From assembly GCA_017547205.1 (NCBI GenBank), contig JAFYQH010000026.1, positions 1 to 37,211 on the forward strand: a DNA stretch of 37,211 bases, written 5' to 3'. The notes under the pieces were generated by a model. That model was not told where the DNA came from. It was given only the letters and a program-made list of their open reading frames with translations, and made no database searches. A program made the position numbers and the translations under genes. Shown here piece after piece: positions 7,359 to 17,365 of this stretch. The stretch comes from Bacteroidaceae bacterium. Its GTDB lineage: Bacteria; Bacteroidota; Bacteroidia; Bacteroidales; Bacteroidaceae. Every line of letters starts with the position of its first letter. The first letter of the stretch is position 1.

Positions 7359-8509
7359 CTCAGTTTCTCCTTTTTCCTGCGTGTCTCTTTCTCGATATAT
7401 GCGTCGGCAAGCATTATGACTTCATTTGCGATATCTTCAGCGGCATTTGGCTTGCCCATTTTTTCAATATTCTCTTCAAGCGCCTTGATGCATGCATCAT
7501 CATTTACGGTCTCTATGGCCTTTGCAATAAGCTCTTCCTTGACCTTTGCATCGGCAACATATATCGCGGCGTTTTTTTCTACGAGTGCCATGGCATTCTT
7601 TGTCTGGTGGTCCTCCGACACATTCGGTGACGGAACCAGTATCACAGCCTTGCCTATGAGCGCAAATTCCGAGATTGAGCCGGCGCCTGCACGTGAAACG
7701 ACAAGATTGGCCGCACTCAATGCGTTTGCCATATTTGAAACGAAGTCTGTAATTATAAGGTTCTCCGGTTTTCCTGCCTCTGCAGCCCTTTTCTTCATCT
7801 CTTCGAAATAGAGTTTCCCGGTCTGCCATACGAACTGTATGTTCTTGTTCTTTCTTATAAGTTCAATGTTCGCCATCACTCCTTCGTTGATGCTGCGTGC
7901 ACCGAGGCTTCCGCCTACAATGAGTATACACTTCCTATCTTCGTCAAGGTTCATGGACTTCATTGCCTCCTTGCGGTTGGCCCGCATGTCAAGTAGGCTC
8001 TTGCGTACCGGGTTTCCGGTCAGCTTTATCTTCTCGTGCGGGAAGAAACGCTCCATGCCGTCATAAGCAACACATATCATCTTTGCCTTTCGGGACAGAA
8101 TCTTGTTTGTGACACCCGCGTATGAGTTCTGTTCCTGAATGAGTGTAGGAATATTCATGCCGGCAGCCATCTTCAATGTAGGTCCGCTGGCATATCCTCC
8201 GACGCCCACTGCAACCTGGGGCTCGAACTCCTTTATTATCTTTTTTGCCATGCGCTGGCTCTTCAGGATAAGCCATAGCACCTTGATGTTCTTCAGCAAG
8301 TTCTTGCGGTCGAAGCCTGCTATGGGTAGGCCAACGATGTCGTATCCGGCATCCGGCACTCTCTGCATCTCCATCCTGTTGTCGGCCCCGACAAACAGAA
8401 TCTTAGCTTCGGGGTGTTTGCTGCGTATGGCATCCGCTATGGACAATGCGGGGAATATGTGTCCCCCTGTACCTCCTCCACTTATAATTATCCTATACTC
8501 CTTTTTCAT
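7355..8509 (-). CDS. murG: lipid II synthase MurG (GlcNAc transferase)
   Basis: MurG transfers N-acetylglucosamine from UDP-GlcNAc to lipid I at the inner face of the membrane, producing lipid II. The 384-residue protein belongs to GT28. The N-terminal G-loop GGGTGGHIFPALSIA starts at residue 11, QEQNSYAGVTNKILSR is the conserved acceptor-site segment, and LIVGGSLGARSIN and SRAGAGSISEFALIGK form the UDP-GlcNAc-binding half. All family motifs are intact. It starts 4 bases after ftsW and overlaps murC by 4 bases. Confidence 0.97.
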   Translation of the reverse strand: MKKEYRIIISGGGTGGHIFPALSIADAIRSKHPEAKILFVGADNRMEMQRVPDAGYDIVGLPIAGFDRKNLLKNIKVLWLILKSQRMAKKIIKEFEPQVAVGVGGYASGPTLKMAAGMNIPTLIQEQNSYAGVTNKILSRKAKMICVAYDGMERFFPHEKIKLTGNPVRKSLLDMRANRKEAMKSMNLDEDRKCILIVGGSLGARSINEGVMANIELIRKNKNIQFVWQTGKLYFEEMKKRAAEAGKPENLIITDFVSNMANALSAANLVVSRAGAGSISEFALIGKAVILVPSPNVSEDHQTKNAMALVEKNAAIYVADAKVKEELIAKAIETVNDDACIKALEENIEKMGKPNAAEDIANEVIMLADAYIEKETRRKKEKLR

Positions 8510-8513
8510 GGTA

Positions 8514-9746
8514 TCAGATGTTTTCAGTTGTTACATTATGTACGTTCCCGTCTCCATTAGCATCTTTAGCTATGGCAAGGCTTGTCCTGCGGGCATATCG
8601 GCTGATACATAGTATCATTCCTATATACAGACAGTTAATGAGTACCGATGTTCCTCCAAGGCTCATCAGTGGCAACGGCTGTCCTGTCACGAAACTTCCT
8701 ACCGATATGAACATATGCAGCAGAGCTTGCATGGTTATTATCATTCCTACACCCATAATAAGATATGCAGGGTATGGCTCATCACATTTTCTGGCAATCT
8801 TTCCGCATCGGTAGAGAATCGTCAAGTACAGCATGAGGACAAGGAATCCTCCGGCAAGTCCCAGTTCTTCTATTATGATGGCATATATGAAGTCGGAATA
8901 TGCATGGGTAAGGTCCTTGCGGTGTACTGAGTTGCCCGGTCCACAGCCTATTATGTTGCTCGATGAAACTGCGAAATTCGCATGCGTCCTTTGTCTGTTC
9001 CTGTCTGTGATTTCATATTGTTCTGGCGGTACCGGCTCACTGAAAGCCTCCTTTATGCGGTTTTTCCATGTGACCACCTTGCTACCTATGCTGTACTTTG
9101 CGGCACTGTCCGGTGTCATCATTATGGCAGTGATTCCTATTGTGCATGTGACCAGTGCCGCTCCCAATATCGTCAATAGTTGTTTGCCTGGCAATCGGCC
9201 TATGAACATCATGAAGTATATTGTAAGCAACAGAATGGCCGCCGTAGAGAGGTTCTCCTTGAGTATGAGGGCAACCGGCAGTATGCTGTACAGGATTATG
9301 CGTTTCAGGGCGAAACGGTCCGTACCCTCTTCCTCCTGATGTTGTGTCATTATGAGTGCGGTAATCATTACCAGTCCCATCTTCGCCAGTTCCATGGGCT
9401 GGAATGTTATTCCCATTATTTTTATCCATCGCGCACTGTCATTGATCTTCGAGTCGGAGTCGAACTGTGCCCATATGAGACCGGCCACACCAATCCAGTA
9501 AATTATATGGGTTAGTTTCCTTATCCATGATACCTTCATGTTGTGCATTACCCAAACCACGAACATTCCTGCTCCCAGAAATGTAGTGTGCTTTATTATT
9601 GGCAACCAGTAGCTGCCCTGCTTGTACCCCTCACGGGCGGTGGCGCTGAAGACTTCGACCCATGAAATGGCGCATATTATGAAGAAGACAGCCCAAATAA
9701 TCTTGTCTCCCTTGAAAAGCATTCTCTTTATCTGATCCCCTCCCAT
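8514..9746 (-). CDS. ftsW: septal peptidoglycan glycosyltransferase FtsW
   Basis: FtsW is a SEDS-family membrane enzyme that polymerises lipid II at the septum with its partner FtsI. The 410-residue protein contains about ten hydrophobic segments. SARWIKIMGITFQPMELAK (about 104-122) is the conserved SEDS motif after the second helix pair, and AYSDFIYAIIIEELG around Asp285 holds the putative catalytic aspartate. GQPLPLMSLGGTS near the C-terminus is the SEDS signature. Position between murD and murG, alongside ftsI, supports FtsW rather than RodA. The long loop after residue 215 is the periplasmic domain. Confidence 0.95.
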   Translation of the reverse strand: MGGDQIKRMLFKGDKIIWAVFFIICAISWVEVFSATAREGYKQGSYWLPIIKHTTFLGAGMFVVWVMHNMKVSWIRKLTHIIYWIGVAGLIWAQFDSDSKINDSARWIKIMGITFQPMELAKMGLVMITALIMTQHQEEEGTDRFALKRIILYSILPVALILKENLSTAAILLLTIYFMMFIGRLPGKQLLTILGAALVTCTIGITAIMMTPDSAAKYSIGSKVVTWKNRIKEAFSEPVPPEQYEITDRNRQRTHANFAVSSSNIIGCGPGNSVHRKDLTHAYSDFIYAIIIEELGLAGGFLVLMLYLTILYRCGKIARKCDEPYPAYLIMGVGMIITMQALLHMFISVGSFVTGQPLPLMSLGGTSVLINCLYIGMILCISRYARRTSLAIAKDANGDGNVHNVTTENI

Positions 9747-9758
9747 ATCCGTACATCA

Positions 9759-11090
9759 TTATAGTTTACATACATGCTTCTTGAACAGTCTTCCTCTCTC
9801 CTCATAGCTATTGAACAGGTCAAAGCTTGCGCAGCACGGGCTCAAGAGTACGGTCTCTCCGCTCTTTGCCATCCTGTATGCCTGTTCCACGCATTCCTGT
9901 ATGGAGTGGGTGTCGGCTATGGGCAGCCCGAAACCGCCGAAGAACTCCATCAGCTTGCTGTTGTCTGCTCCCATGAATATGAGACCGCTGCATTTTTCCT
10001 TTACAAGGTCGGCTATTTCGCTGTAGTCATTCCCCTTGTCCTTACCGCCGAGTATAAGTATAGTTTTTGTCTTCATGCTCTGCAGTGCATACCAACAACT
10101 GTTTACGTTTGTTGCTTTGGAGTCATTTATATATTCCACACCATTGACCTTTGCAACCTTTTCGAGCCTGTGTTCCACGCCGGCAAATGTTTTGAGTGCC
10201 TCGCGTATGGTTTCCTTGCGTATTCCAGCCACATTGGCCGATATGCCGGCAGCCATGGAGTTGTAGAGGTTGTGTTTCCCTGTCAATGAAAGTTCCTCCA
10301 GTTCCATGTTGAACGGTACCGGTTCCGTGAATACGACCATCTCATTGTCTGTATATGCGGCGGCTCCCTGGTGCTTTTCTTCGGCGAATGGGTATAGCTT
10401 TCCGTGCTTGTACCTTGACAGTTCTCTCTTTATTATGGGATCGTCATTCCAGTATATGAATGCATCTTCCGGCTCCTGGTTCTGCAGAATACGGAACTTT
10501 GCATCGACATAGTTCTGCATCTTGTAGCCGTAGCGGTCAAGATGGTCCGGTGTTATGTTCATCAGTACTGCAACGTTGGCACGGAATTCATACATGTTGT
10601 CGAGCTGGAAACTGCTCAGCTCCACAATGTAGTAATCCTTGTCCCCCTCGGCTACCTGCAGTGCAAGGCTGCGGCCAATATTGCCTGCAAGGCCTACGTT
10701 AAGCCCCGCTTCGCGGAATATGTGGTAGATGAGCGAGGTGGTCGTGGTCTTTCCATTGCTTCCTGTTATGCACACCATCTTCGCGTTGGTGTAACGTCCG
10801 GCGAATTCAATCTCCGATATTATGGGTATCCCGGCATCCTTTATCTTTACGACAATGGGTGCTTCATCGGGAATTCCCGGGCTCTTGATTACCTCTCCGG
10901 CATTCAGTATGAGTTCCTCGGTATGCTTTTTCTCCTCCCAACCTATTCCATGGCTGTCAAGCAGCTCCTTGTATTTGTCGGCGATGCCTCCGAAGTCTGA
11001 TACAAAGATGTCGAATCCCAATTTCTTTGCCAGTACGGCAGCTCCGCTTCCGCTTTCACCTGCTCCCAGAACAACTATCCTCTTCTCCAT
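9759..11090 (-). CDS. murD: UDP-N-acetylmuramoylalanine--D-glutamate ligase MurD
   Basis: MurD adds D-glutamate to UDP-MurNAc-L-Ala. The 443-residue protein starts with RIVVLGAGESGSGAAVLAKK (UDP-binding domain), has the P-loop GSNGKTTTT at 110-118, ELSSFQLDNM and NITPDHLDRY in the central ATPase domain, and NDSKATN plus LILGGKDKGNDY in the C-terminal domain, all diagnostic of MurD. The frame is open 40 codons further upstream, but that stretch lies within mraY. The ATG at 11088-11090 fits the family start and overlaps the mraY stop by one base (TAATG), implying coupled translation. Confidence 0.96.
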   Translation of the reverse strand: MEKRIVVLGAGESGSGAAVLAKKLGFDIFVSDFGGIADKYKELLDSHGIGWEEKKHTEELILNAGEVIKSPGIPDEAPIVVKIKDAGIPIISEIEFAGRYTNAKMVCITGSNGKTTTTSLIYHIFREAGLNVGLAGNIGRSLALQVAEGDKDYYIVELSSFQLDNMYEFRANVAVLMNITPDHLDRYGYKMQNYVDAKFRILQNQEPEDAFIYWNDDPIIKRELSRYKHGKLYPFAEEKHQGAAAYTDNEMVVFTEPVPFNMELEELSLTGKHNLYNSMAAGISANVAGIRKETIREALKTFAGVEHRLEKVAKVNGVEYINDSKATNVNSCWYALQSMKTKTILILGGKDKGNDYSEIADLVKEKCSGLIFMGADNSKLMEFFGGFGLPIADTHSIQECVEQAYRMAKSGETVLLSPCCASFDLFNSYEERGRLFKKHVCKL

Positions 11091-12349
11091 TATCTTATCT
11101 TTAGTGTCATCAGGGTTATGGCAGCCATTATGATTGTCACAATCCAGAAACGTATTGTTACCTTCGATTCGTGCAAGGGCTTTTCTGGGCCCTTGAATAT
11201 GTATGTACACTCCTTGTCGAGCTTCTCATCCTCCACGTTGTAGTGGTGGTGCAATGGGGTACGCCTGAATATCCTTTGCTTTACGCCTTTTTTCTTGCCG
11301 CGCTTGAAGTAGGCTACCTGCAATATCACTGACATATTCTCGGCAACGAATATGCCGCAGAGCAGTACCAACAGAATCTCCTTGTGTAGAAGGATGGCTA
11401 TCACTCCAATTATGCCTCCAATGGTCAGGCTGCCGGTATCTCCCATGAAAACTTGTGCCGGGAACGAGTTGTACCAAAGGAAGCCCACGAGAGCGCCTAT
11501 GAATGCGAATGTGAATATCACGACCTCCTCTCCTCCGGGCAGGAACATTATATTAAGGTATTCGGCCCAATTGACGTGGCTCGACACGTACGCAAGCACT
11601 GCCAGTGCCACGCCTATTATGGCGGCGTTTCCGGCAAGCATGCCGTCCATTCCGTCGTTCAAATTCGCTCCGTTCGACACGGCCGTGACGACGATTATGG
11701 TTACGATGACGAATAGAATCCATCCTGCCACGTCCTTGTATTCACCGCAGAAGGACATTACCTCGCTATAGTCGAGGTTGTGGCTCTTTATGAATGGTAT
11801 GGTTGTCTTGGTAAGTTTCTCGGGATTGGAGCGATGGTATACCTCTTCGGTATTGTTGCTCTTTTCTATAGTAACGTTCTCACGCATTACAGCCTGCGGG
11901 CTCAGGTACAGAGCGAGACCGATGATAAGACCCAGTCCCACCTGTGCAATAATCTTTATCTTTCCCGGTATGCCGTCCTTGTTCTTCCTGAATGTCTTTA
12001 TATAGTCATCGGCAAATCCTAATATTCCGAGCCATACGGTTGTCACCATAAGCAGAATCATGTACAGGTTGTCGAGCCTGCCTACCAACAGACACGGGAC
12101 AAGTATGGCAATTATTATTATTATGCCTCCCATTGTGGGTACTCCGGCCTTAAGGTTGTTCTTGTCAAATTCCCGCAGTGTCTCGGTAATCTGTTTTTTT
12201 CTGAAGTATTTTATCAGGCCGCTGCCGAACCAAGTAGAAACGATAAGGGCTATGACTATTGCAAGCAGTGACCTGAAGGATATGTATCCCATCAGTCTTG
12301 CGCCGGGAAACCCCGATTCTTTCAAAAGGTCAAAAAGGTAGTATAGCAT
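11090..12349 (-). CDS. mraY: phospho-MurNAc-pentapeptide transferase MraY
   Basis: MraY moves phospho-MurNAc-pentapeptide from UDP to undecaprenyl phosphate, making lipid I. This 419-residue polytopic protein has the family's catalytic aspartates in FADDYIKTF (Asp114-Asp115) and NLNDGMDG (229-236), MGDTGSL (302-308), and the cytoplasmic PLHHHY motif (365-370). It is about 60 residues longer than the E. coli enzyme. The extra length lies mainly at residues about 155-205, a hydrophilic insertion between membrane segments that I recall from other Bacteroidetes MraY proteins. It lies between murE and murD with 9 bases and a 1-base overlap respectively. Confidence 0.96.
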   Translation of the reverse strand: MLYYLFDLLKESGFPGARLMGYISFRSLLAIVIALIVSTWFGSGLIKYFRKKQITETLREFDKNNLKAGVPTMGGIIIIIAILVPCLLVGRLDNLYMILLMVTTVWLGILGFADDYIKTFRKNKDGIPGKIKIIAQVGLGLIIGLALYLSPQAVMRENVTIEKSNNTEEVYHRSNPEKLTKTTIPFIKSHNLDYSEVMSFCGEYKDVAGWILFVIVTIIVVTAVSNGANLNDGMDGMLAGNAAIIGVALAVLAYVSSHVNWAEYLNIMFLPGGEEVVIFTFAFIGALVGFLWYNSFPAQVFMGDTGSLTIGGIIGVIAILLHKEILLVLLCGIFVAENMSVILQVAYFKRGKKKGVKQRIFRRTPLHHHYNVEDEKLDKECTYIFKGPEKPLHESKVTIRFWIVTIIMAAITLMTLKIR

Positions 12350-12358
12350 GGTGTCTCC

Positions 12359-13813
12359 TTATAGGTTAAAAATCTCCTTTAAAACTTCTTTGTCATCAAA
12401 ATGGTGCTTCACACCATTTATTTCCTGATAATTCTCATGTCCTTTGCCGGCAACAACTATGACATCGCCCTTCTGGGCAAGTGCGCAAGCTGTCCTTATT
12501 GCCTCCTTGCGGTCTATAATTGACAATGTCTTCTTTTTCTGTTCTTCGTCCAGCCCTGCAAGCATGTCGTTTATTATCTCCTGAGGCTCTTCGTTGCGCG
12601 GGTTGTCCGATGTTAATATTACCCTGCTGCTGCTCTTTACGGCTTCTACTGCCATCATGGGACGTTTGCCCTTGTCCCTGTTGCCGCCGGCACCTACAAC
12701 GGTTATGATGTTACCGCTTCCGCGCAGGACTTCGTTCACTGTGCCAAGCACGTTCTTTATGGCATCGGGTGTATGTGCGTAGTCAACGATTGCCGAAACC
12801 CCATCATTGGACTGGATTGTCTCGAAACGTCCCGATACGGGTTTCAGGGTGCTCAGCACGCATAAAACCTCTTCTGGCTCCTTTCCCAACTCAACGGCTG
12901 CACCGTAAATGGCAAGCAGGTTGCTTACATTGAAACGCCCGGTAAGCATTGTTGTGAATTCCATCCTATTGAACTCAAGAAGCATGCCGTCGAGGTGTGT
13001 CTCGACAATGCGCCCTTTGTAATCTCCGAGTGTGCGGGCCGAGTACGTCTTTACGTCACCGCGGCAGTTCTGTGTCATTACGGGGCCGTTCTTGTCATCG
13101 AGATTGGTAATGGCAAAGGCGTACCGTGGCAGGTTGTCAAAGAAACTCTTCTTTGCCTTGAGGTAGTTCTCCATATTCTCGTGGAAATCCATGTGGTCGC
13201 GTGTGAGGTTCGTGAATATTCCTCCTGTAAACTCAAGTCCGCCTACACGCTCCTGTGCCAACGAGTGTGAGCTTACCTCCATGAATGCGTATTCGCACCC
13301 TTCATCGACCATCTTTGCAAGCAGTCTGTTCAGCGATACTGCATCGGGCGTGGTATGTGTCGAGGGGTAGGCTATGCCGTTTATATAGTTGCATACTGTC
13401 GATAGTAGGCCGCATTTGTGTCCCATCCGCATGAATAGCTCGTAAAGGAGTGTCGCTACGGTTGTCTTGCCGTTTGTACCAGTAACGCCTACTAGCTTGA
13501 GCCTTTGTGACGGTTTCCCGTAGAATGTGGTTGCCAGCTGGCCGGTTACGGACTGTGCGTCATTCACATTTATGTATGCAATGTCGGGGTTCTGCTTCTC
13601 CGGCATATTCTCGCAGACAATAGCTACGGCTCCTTTTTCTTCGGCCGAAGCAATGTATGCATGTCCGTCGGTCTGTGTGCCCTTTACGGCAATGAATATG
13701 TCTCCCTTCTGCACCAAGCGGGAGTCGATGCTGATTCCTGTTATCTCCGGTTCATTCTTGGGGAGTACAAGACGATTGTAATGTATGTCTCTGAGAAGTT
13801 CACTTAGTATCAT
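12359..13813 (-). CDS. murE: UDP-MurNAc-tripeptide synthetase MurE (meso-DAP-type)
   Basis: MurE adds the third stem-peptide residue. The 484-residue protein has the N-terminal [20 protein letters not shown] substrate domain, the P-loop GTNGKTT at 112-118, the [12 protein letters not shown] motif around 179-190, and the C-terminal DYAHTPDAI and [14 protein letters not shown] segments. The DNPR motif at 403-406 is the known signature of enzymes that use meso-diaminopimelate rather than lysine, consistent with a Gram-negative wall. It lies 35 bases after ftsI, the widest gap within the cluster, and 9 bases before mraY. Confidence 0.97.
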   Translation of the reverse strand: MILSELLRDIHYNRLVLPKNEPEITGISIDSRLVQKGDIFIAVKGTQTDGHAYIASAEEKGAVAIVCENMPEKQNPDIAYINVNDAQSVTGQLATTFYGKPSQRLKLVGVTGTNGKTTVATLLYELFMRMGHKCGLLSTVCNYINGIAYPSTHTTPDAVSLNRLLAKMVDEGCEYAFMEVSSHSLAQERVGGLEFTGGIFTNLTRDHMDFHENMENYLKAKKSFFDNLPRYAFAITNLDDKNGPVMTQNCRGDVKTYSARTLGDYKGRIVETHLDGMLLEFNRMEFTTMLTGRFNVSNLLAIYGAAVELGKEPEEVLCVLSTLKPVSGRFETIQSNDGVSAIVDYAHTPDAIKNVLGTVNEVLRGSGNIITVVGAGGNRDKGKRPMMAVEAVKSSSRVILTSDNPRNEEPQEIINDMLAGLDEEQKKKTLSIIDRKEAIRTACALAQKGDVIVVAGKGHENYQEINGVKHHFDDKEVLKEIFNL

Positions 13814-13848
13814 GTTGCAGTTCTTGTCTTTTATACTTTAATTGAATA

Positions 13849-16089
13849 TTATAGTGCAAGGACAAGCCTTGCAGTTTCTCCTTTTTTTGCTTTTGTTCCC
13901 GGAGCAATGCTTTGGGATACAACTCTCCCGTATCCTTCGAATTGCACCTCTATTCCACGTTCCTGCATAAGGAAAAGCGCATCTTTCGCTCCCATACCGG
14001 TTACGTCAGGGACGATTTCTATGTCGAATTCTTCTTTGAAAAGCCTGATGTTCCCGGCCTCATCGTTGACAATCTTTCCCCAGGAATGTTCCCCGTCAAT
14101 GTATTCGGGCCTTCCGTTTGTCTTTATGCCTAATTCTCCGAGTACAAGGTCGGCTTCTTTTATGTTTCCGCTCATTACATACGGGTGGTATGCATTGGTT
14201 GTGTCTATTGCGGCTTCAACAGGTATGTTCAACTGTTTAGCCATTACCTTTTCTGCTATTTCCTTGAAAGCCAGTGCCGATGAACTGCCACCTCCAAGCT
14301 TCCTTCTCTTCTCTTCGGGACGCGTGTCCTGTTTCTTGTCGTACAGCATCTGTACCAGCAGGGTGTATTGAGGGTCATCTGCGGGGAAAAAGCCGCAGAA
14401 GCTCATCATCTTCTCACTGTCGTCGTACCGTCCGGTTATGGAGTTGGGGATATTTGCTGTTCCTGTCTTGCCGGCTACAAGCATCATCTCCGATTTGGCT
14501 CTTTTGCCTGTACCATCCTTGCCATTCACCACCTCCACAAGCAGGCTTGAAACATCATCGGCTGTCTTTTTTGAGATGAGTTGCTCGTTCAGGACCTTAG
14601 TGGGGAATTCCTCCACAATCATGCCTTCATTGAGCACTGCTTTTACCAAGCGGGGCTGCATCTGCTTTCCGCCGTTTGCAATGGTGTTGTAGAAAGACAG
14701 TATGCTTATGCCTGTCATGCCTACTGCATATCCGTATGACATCGAGTTAAGGCTAAGTGCATTCCATGATTTGGTACCGGGAAGTGTCAGGTACGATGTC
14801 GCCTCGCTTTCAAGCAGATTGTAGTTGTTTGTGAGCCCGAATCGTATAAGTGTATTTGTGTACTCTTCCGGGTTTTTCGCGTATGCCTTCCTAATATATT
14901 GGACCATGCTTATGTTGGACGAGTACTTCAGAGCCTCGGCCATGCTGTATTTGCCGGTACCGTTGTCGCGGTACATTTCGTCGGTTACGTTCTTGCCATT
15001 GAAGTTGTGTACCCTTGAGCTGTAGGCATATACTGAATCGCGTGTAGTCAGTTTGCCGTCCTCAAGTGCTGCGGTGAGCGCGACAGTCTTGAATATTGAG
15101 CCAGGCTCCATCAGCCTGCACAGCGCATGGTTGGCTGTAGGGTTGTTGGGGATGTTGTCTGTTGTCTCGTAATAGTATCCGTTACTCAAGCGTGTCAGGT
15201 TCACGATGGCCTTTATGTCTCCGGTTCTAGTCTCCATCAGTATGGCCCAGCCTGCAGGCAGGTGGTGCTCGGTCAGTACCTTCTTTACAGCATTCTCACA
15301 AATATCCAGCATGTCGGAGTTGATGGTGGTCTGTATGTCCATGCCGTTCTGAGGCGGGACTATAATCCTCTTTATGTTCTTTCCTCCGACCTTTTCGATG
15401 CGCTTTACGCCAGGTACACCGCACAAGTATCTGTCATATTTCTTTTCAAGGCCATTCTTGTCTTCGAATGGCTTGCCATTCTTTTCGCTCTTGCGTACCA
15501 CACCGAAAGTGCTTGTACCTATGTCGTTGAAGATGTTCTTGCGTTCAATCTCTTCGTCTACTATAAGACCGTTGTATTTTCGGCCTTCTTTCATTATTGG
15601 CAGTTTCTCTATCCTGCGGTACTGGGTATATGATATCTTTCGGTTGTAGAGCCAGTGGTATCTTTTCTTGTTGCGGAATCCGTATCCAAGGTCTCTCTTG
15701 AAATCAGCAGCTGATTTGTTTGGGAAGATTTCGTTGAGGCCAATGCTTAGTTCGTCGAGGCATGTCTCCCATAGGGAGTCCCTTTTGTGGCGTGTCTCGT
15801 CCTCGTCTTTCTGGTCGTTGTCGTTTTTGTATACGTAGTCTATATGTATCCTGTACTGCGGCAGTGTGCTTACCAGCAGTTCTCCGTTGTCGCTGAGTAT
15901 GTTTCCTCGTTTTGGCGGCTCTGGCGACTCCTTTCCGATGTTGTTCTCCTTTATGGTATTCCAGTATCCTCTCATGAATGTCATTTTTGAAAAGGCACAC
16001 CACATGATGACTATACCCCACATGGCGAAGAAGAATATCACCAGCAGGTTGAAACGGAATATCACATTTGGTTTGAACTTGAACATCAC
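13849..16089 (-). CDS. ftsI: septal transpeptidase FtsI/PBP with PASTA domain
   Basis: This class B penicillin-binding protein crosslinks septal peptidoglycan as partner of FtsW. The 746-residue protein has a short cytoplasmic start and one membrane anchor (about residues 12-32), the PBP dimerisation/pedestal domain including RGNILSDNGELL at 61-72, and a transpeptidase domain with the active-site serine in SIFK (331-334), SSN (390-392) and KTGT (541-544). The C-terminal 55 residues (about 692-746, VPDVTGMGAKDALFLMQ onward) form a PASTA domain, which enterobacterial FtsI lacks. The second residue is also Met, so the start could be either. The ATG overlaps the ftsL stop. Confidence 0.95.
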   Translation of the reverse strand: MMFKFKPNVIFRFNLLVIFFFAMWGIVIMWCAFSKMTFMRGYWNTIKENNIGKESPEPPKRGNILSDNGELLVSTLPQYRIHIDYVYKNDNDQKDEDETRHKRDSLWETCLDELSIGLNEIFPNKSAADFKRDLGYGFRNKKRYHWLYNRKISYTQYRRIEKLPIMKEGRKYNGLIVDEEIERKNIFNDIGTSTFGVVRKSEKNGKPFEDKNGLEKKYDRYLCGVPGVKRIEKVGGKNIKRIIVPPQNGMDIQTTINSDMLDICENAVKKVLTEHHLPAGWAILMETRTGDIKAIVNLTRLSNGYYYETTDNIPNNPTANHALCRLMEPGSIFKTVALTAALEDGKLTTRDSVYAYSSRVHNFNGKNVTDEMYRDNGTGKYSMAEALKYSSNISMVQYIRKAYAKNPEEYTNTLIRFGLTNNYNLLESEATSYLTLPGTKSWNALSLNSMSYGYAVGMTGISILSFYNTIANGGKQMQPRLVKAVLNEGMIVEEFPTKVLNEQLISKKTADDVSSLLVEVVNGKDGTGKRAKSEMMLVAGKTGTANIPNSITGRYDDSEKMMSFCGFFPADDPQYTLLVQMLYDKKQDTRPEEKRRKLGGGSSSALAFKEIAEKVMAKQLNIPVEAAIDTTNAYHPYVMSGNIKEADLVLGELGIKTNGRPEYIDGEHSWGKIVNDEAGNIRLFKEEFDIEIVPDVTGMGAKDALFLMQERGIEVQFEGYGRVVSQSIAPGTKAKKGETARLVLAL

Positions 16090-16454
16090 TTGTCTGTTTT
16101 CTTTGTTTCTTTTTCTATTCTGTATATCGGCTTTGTCGAAACTTCGAGCTCGCTCTCCTTTTCATAGAGTAGCTTTTCTATCTCAGTCTGTCGGCTCTTG
16201 TAAGAAAATTCACTTCTCATGGTAAGGAGATTGTTTCTCATCTCGTCCCTTTTCTTTATGAGGCGGTCAATTCTGAGAACTTCCTGTTCATATTCATAAT
16301 GGTTGCTCACATAGATGAATGCATACACGACTATAAGTGCCAGAAGCATCGCGTTGCTAGTTATGATGTCGCTTATGAAGATGCGGCCGCCCATAATGTA
16401 GTTTATTATGCTGCCCTTTTTCTTCTTTTTCTTCTTTTTTATTTCGTCGCTCAT
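16086..16454 (-). CDS. ftsL: FtsL-like divisome protein
   Basis: This 122-residue protein is a probable FtsL, which forms a complex with FtsQ and FtsB-type proteins and activates FtsW/FtsI. It has the right topology: a very basic cytoplasmic start including an unbroken run of eight lysines (residues 6-13), one membrane segment around residues 32-52 (AMLLALIVVYAFIYV), then a heptad-like periplasmic coiled coil (about 55-105) rich in Leu, Glu and Arg. Primary-sequence similarity in this family is low, so the call depends on size, topology and position between rsmH and ftsI, the classical ftsL slot. It starts 2 bases after rsmH. Confidence 0.8.
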   Translation of the reverse strand: MSDEIKKKKKKKKGSIINYIMGGRIFISDIITSNAMLLALIVVYAFIYVSNHYEYEQEVLRIDRLIKKRDEMRNNLLTMRSEFSYKSRQTEIEKLLYEKESELEVSTKPIYRIEKETKKTDK

Positions 16455-16456
16455 GG

Positions 16457-17365
16457 CTACTGTTTTTTTAATGCTATACGTAGTTTCGCGCTTCTTGAAC
16501 GTGGATTCCTTTCCATCTCTTCATCGGTCGGGGCAATAACCTTCTTCATTTCGAAAGGTGAAATCACGCGGCCGAAGAAGTCCTGTTCAACCTTTCCCTC
16601 GAAATTGCCGCTCTTCATGAAATTCTTTACTATGCGGTCTTCAATAGAGTGGTAGGTGATTACTACCAGACGGCCTCCTGGCTTAAGCAGGTCCTTTGCG
16701 CCCTGAAGCATCTCCTGCAATGCCTCTATCTCTTTGTTTATCTCAATCCTCAATGCCTGGAACACCTTTGCCATCTCTTTCTTCTCGCGTTGCGGCGGGC
16801 AGAACGGCTTGGCTATCTCAATGAGCTCGTTAACTCTCTTGATTGGCTTCTCCTCTCTAACCTTGACTATTCTTGCTGCCAGTTTACGTGCGCAGTTAAG
16901 TTCTCCGTAGAACTTGAATATCCTTGCCAGTTCCTCTTCTGTTGCATTGTTGAGCAGGTCGGCAGCAGTCTGTCCGCCACGCTTGTTCATGCGCATGTCA
17001 AGGTCTGCGTCGAAACGGAACGAGAATCCGCGTGTCTCATCATCGAAATGGTGCCCCGATACTCCCAGGTCAGCGAGTATGGCATCGACCTCCGTGGCGT
17101 TGTGGTATCGCATGAAGTTGTATATAAACCTGAAGTTGCCCCGCACGAACGTGAAACGTCCGTCATCGGGAGCATTCTTCTCGGCATCGGCATCCTGGTC
17201 GAAGCTGTACAGGTGTCCCTCTTTTCCCAGGCGGCCCAGAATTTCCCTGGAGTGTCCGCCGCCGCCGAATGTGACGTCAATGCAGGTACTGTCTGCTGTA
17301 ATCTCCATTCCGTCAACGCTCTCCTTGAGCAGTACCGGGGTGTGGTAAACATTGGGGTTATTCAT
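16457..17365 (-). CDS. rsmH: 16S rRNA C1402 N4-methyltransferase RsmH (MraW)
   Basis: RsmH uses S-adenosylmethionine to methylate N4 of C1402 in 16S rRNA, at the decoding centre. The 302-residue protein opens with the family signature YHTPVLLKESVDGM, followed by the SAM-binding DVTFGGGGHSREIL, ILADLGVSGHHFDD and RGFSFRFDADLDMRMN, and ends with VITYHSIEDRIVKNFM and a basic tail NPRSRSAKLRIALKK. All are standard for RsmH. It overlaps the end of mraZ by 8 bases, the usual mraZ-mraW coupling. Confidence 0.97.
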   Translation of the reverse strand: MNNPNVYHTPVLLKESVDGMEITADSTCIDVTFGGGGHSREILGRLGKEGHLYSFDQDADAEKNAPDDGRFTFVRGNFRFIYNFMRYHNATEVDAILADLGVSGHHFDDETRGFSFRFDADLDMRMNKRGGQTAADLLNNATEEELARIFKFYGELNCARKLAARIVKVREEKPIKRVNELIEIAKPFCPPQREKKEMAKVFQALRIEINKEIEALQEMLQGAKDLLKPGGRLVVITYHSIEDRIVKNFMKSGNFEGKVEQDFFGRVISPFEMKKVIAPTDEEMERNPRSRSAKLRIALKKQ

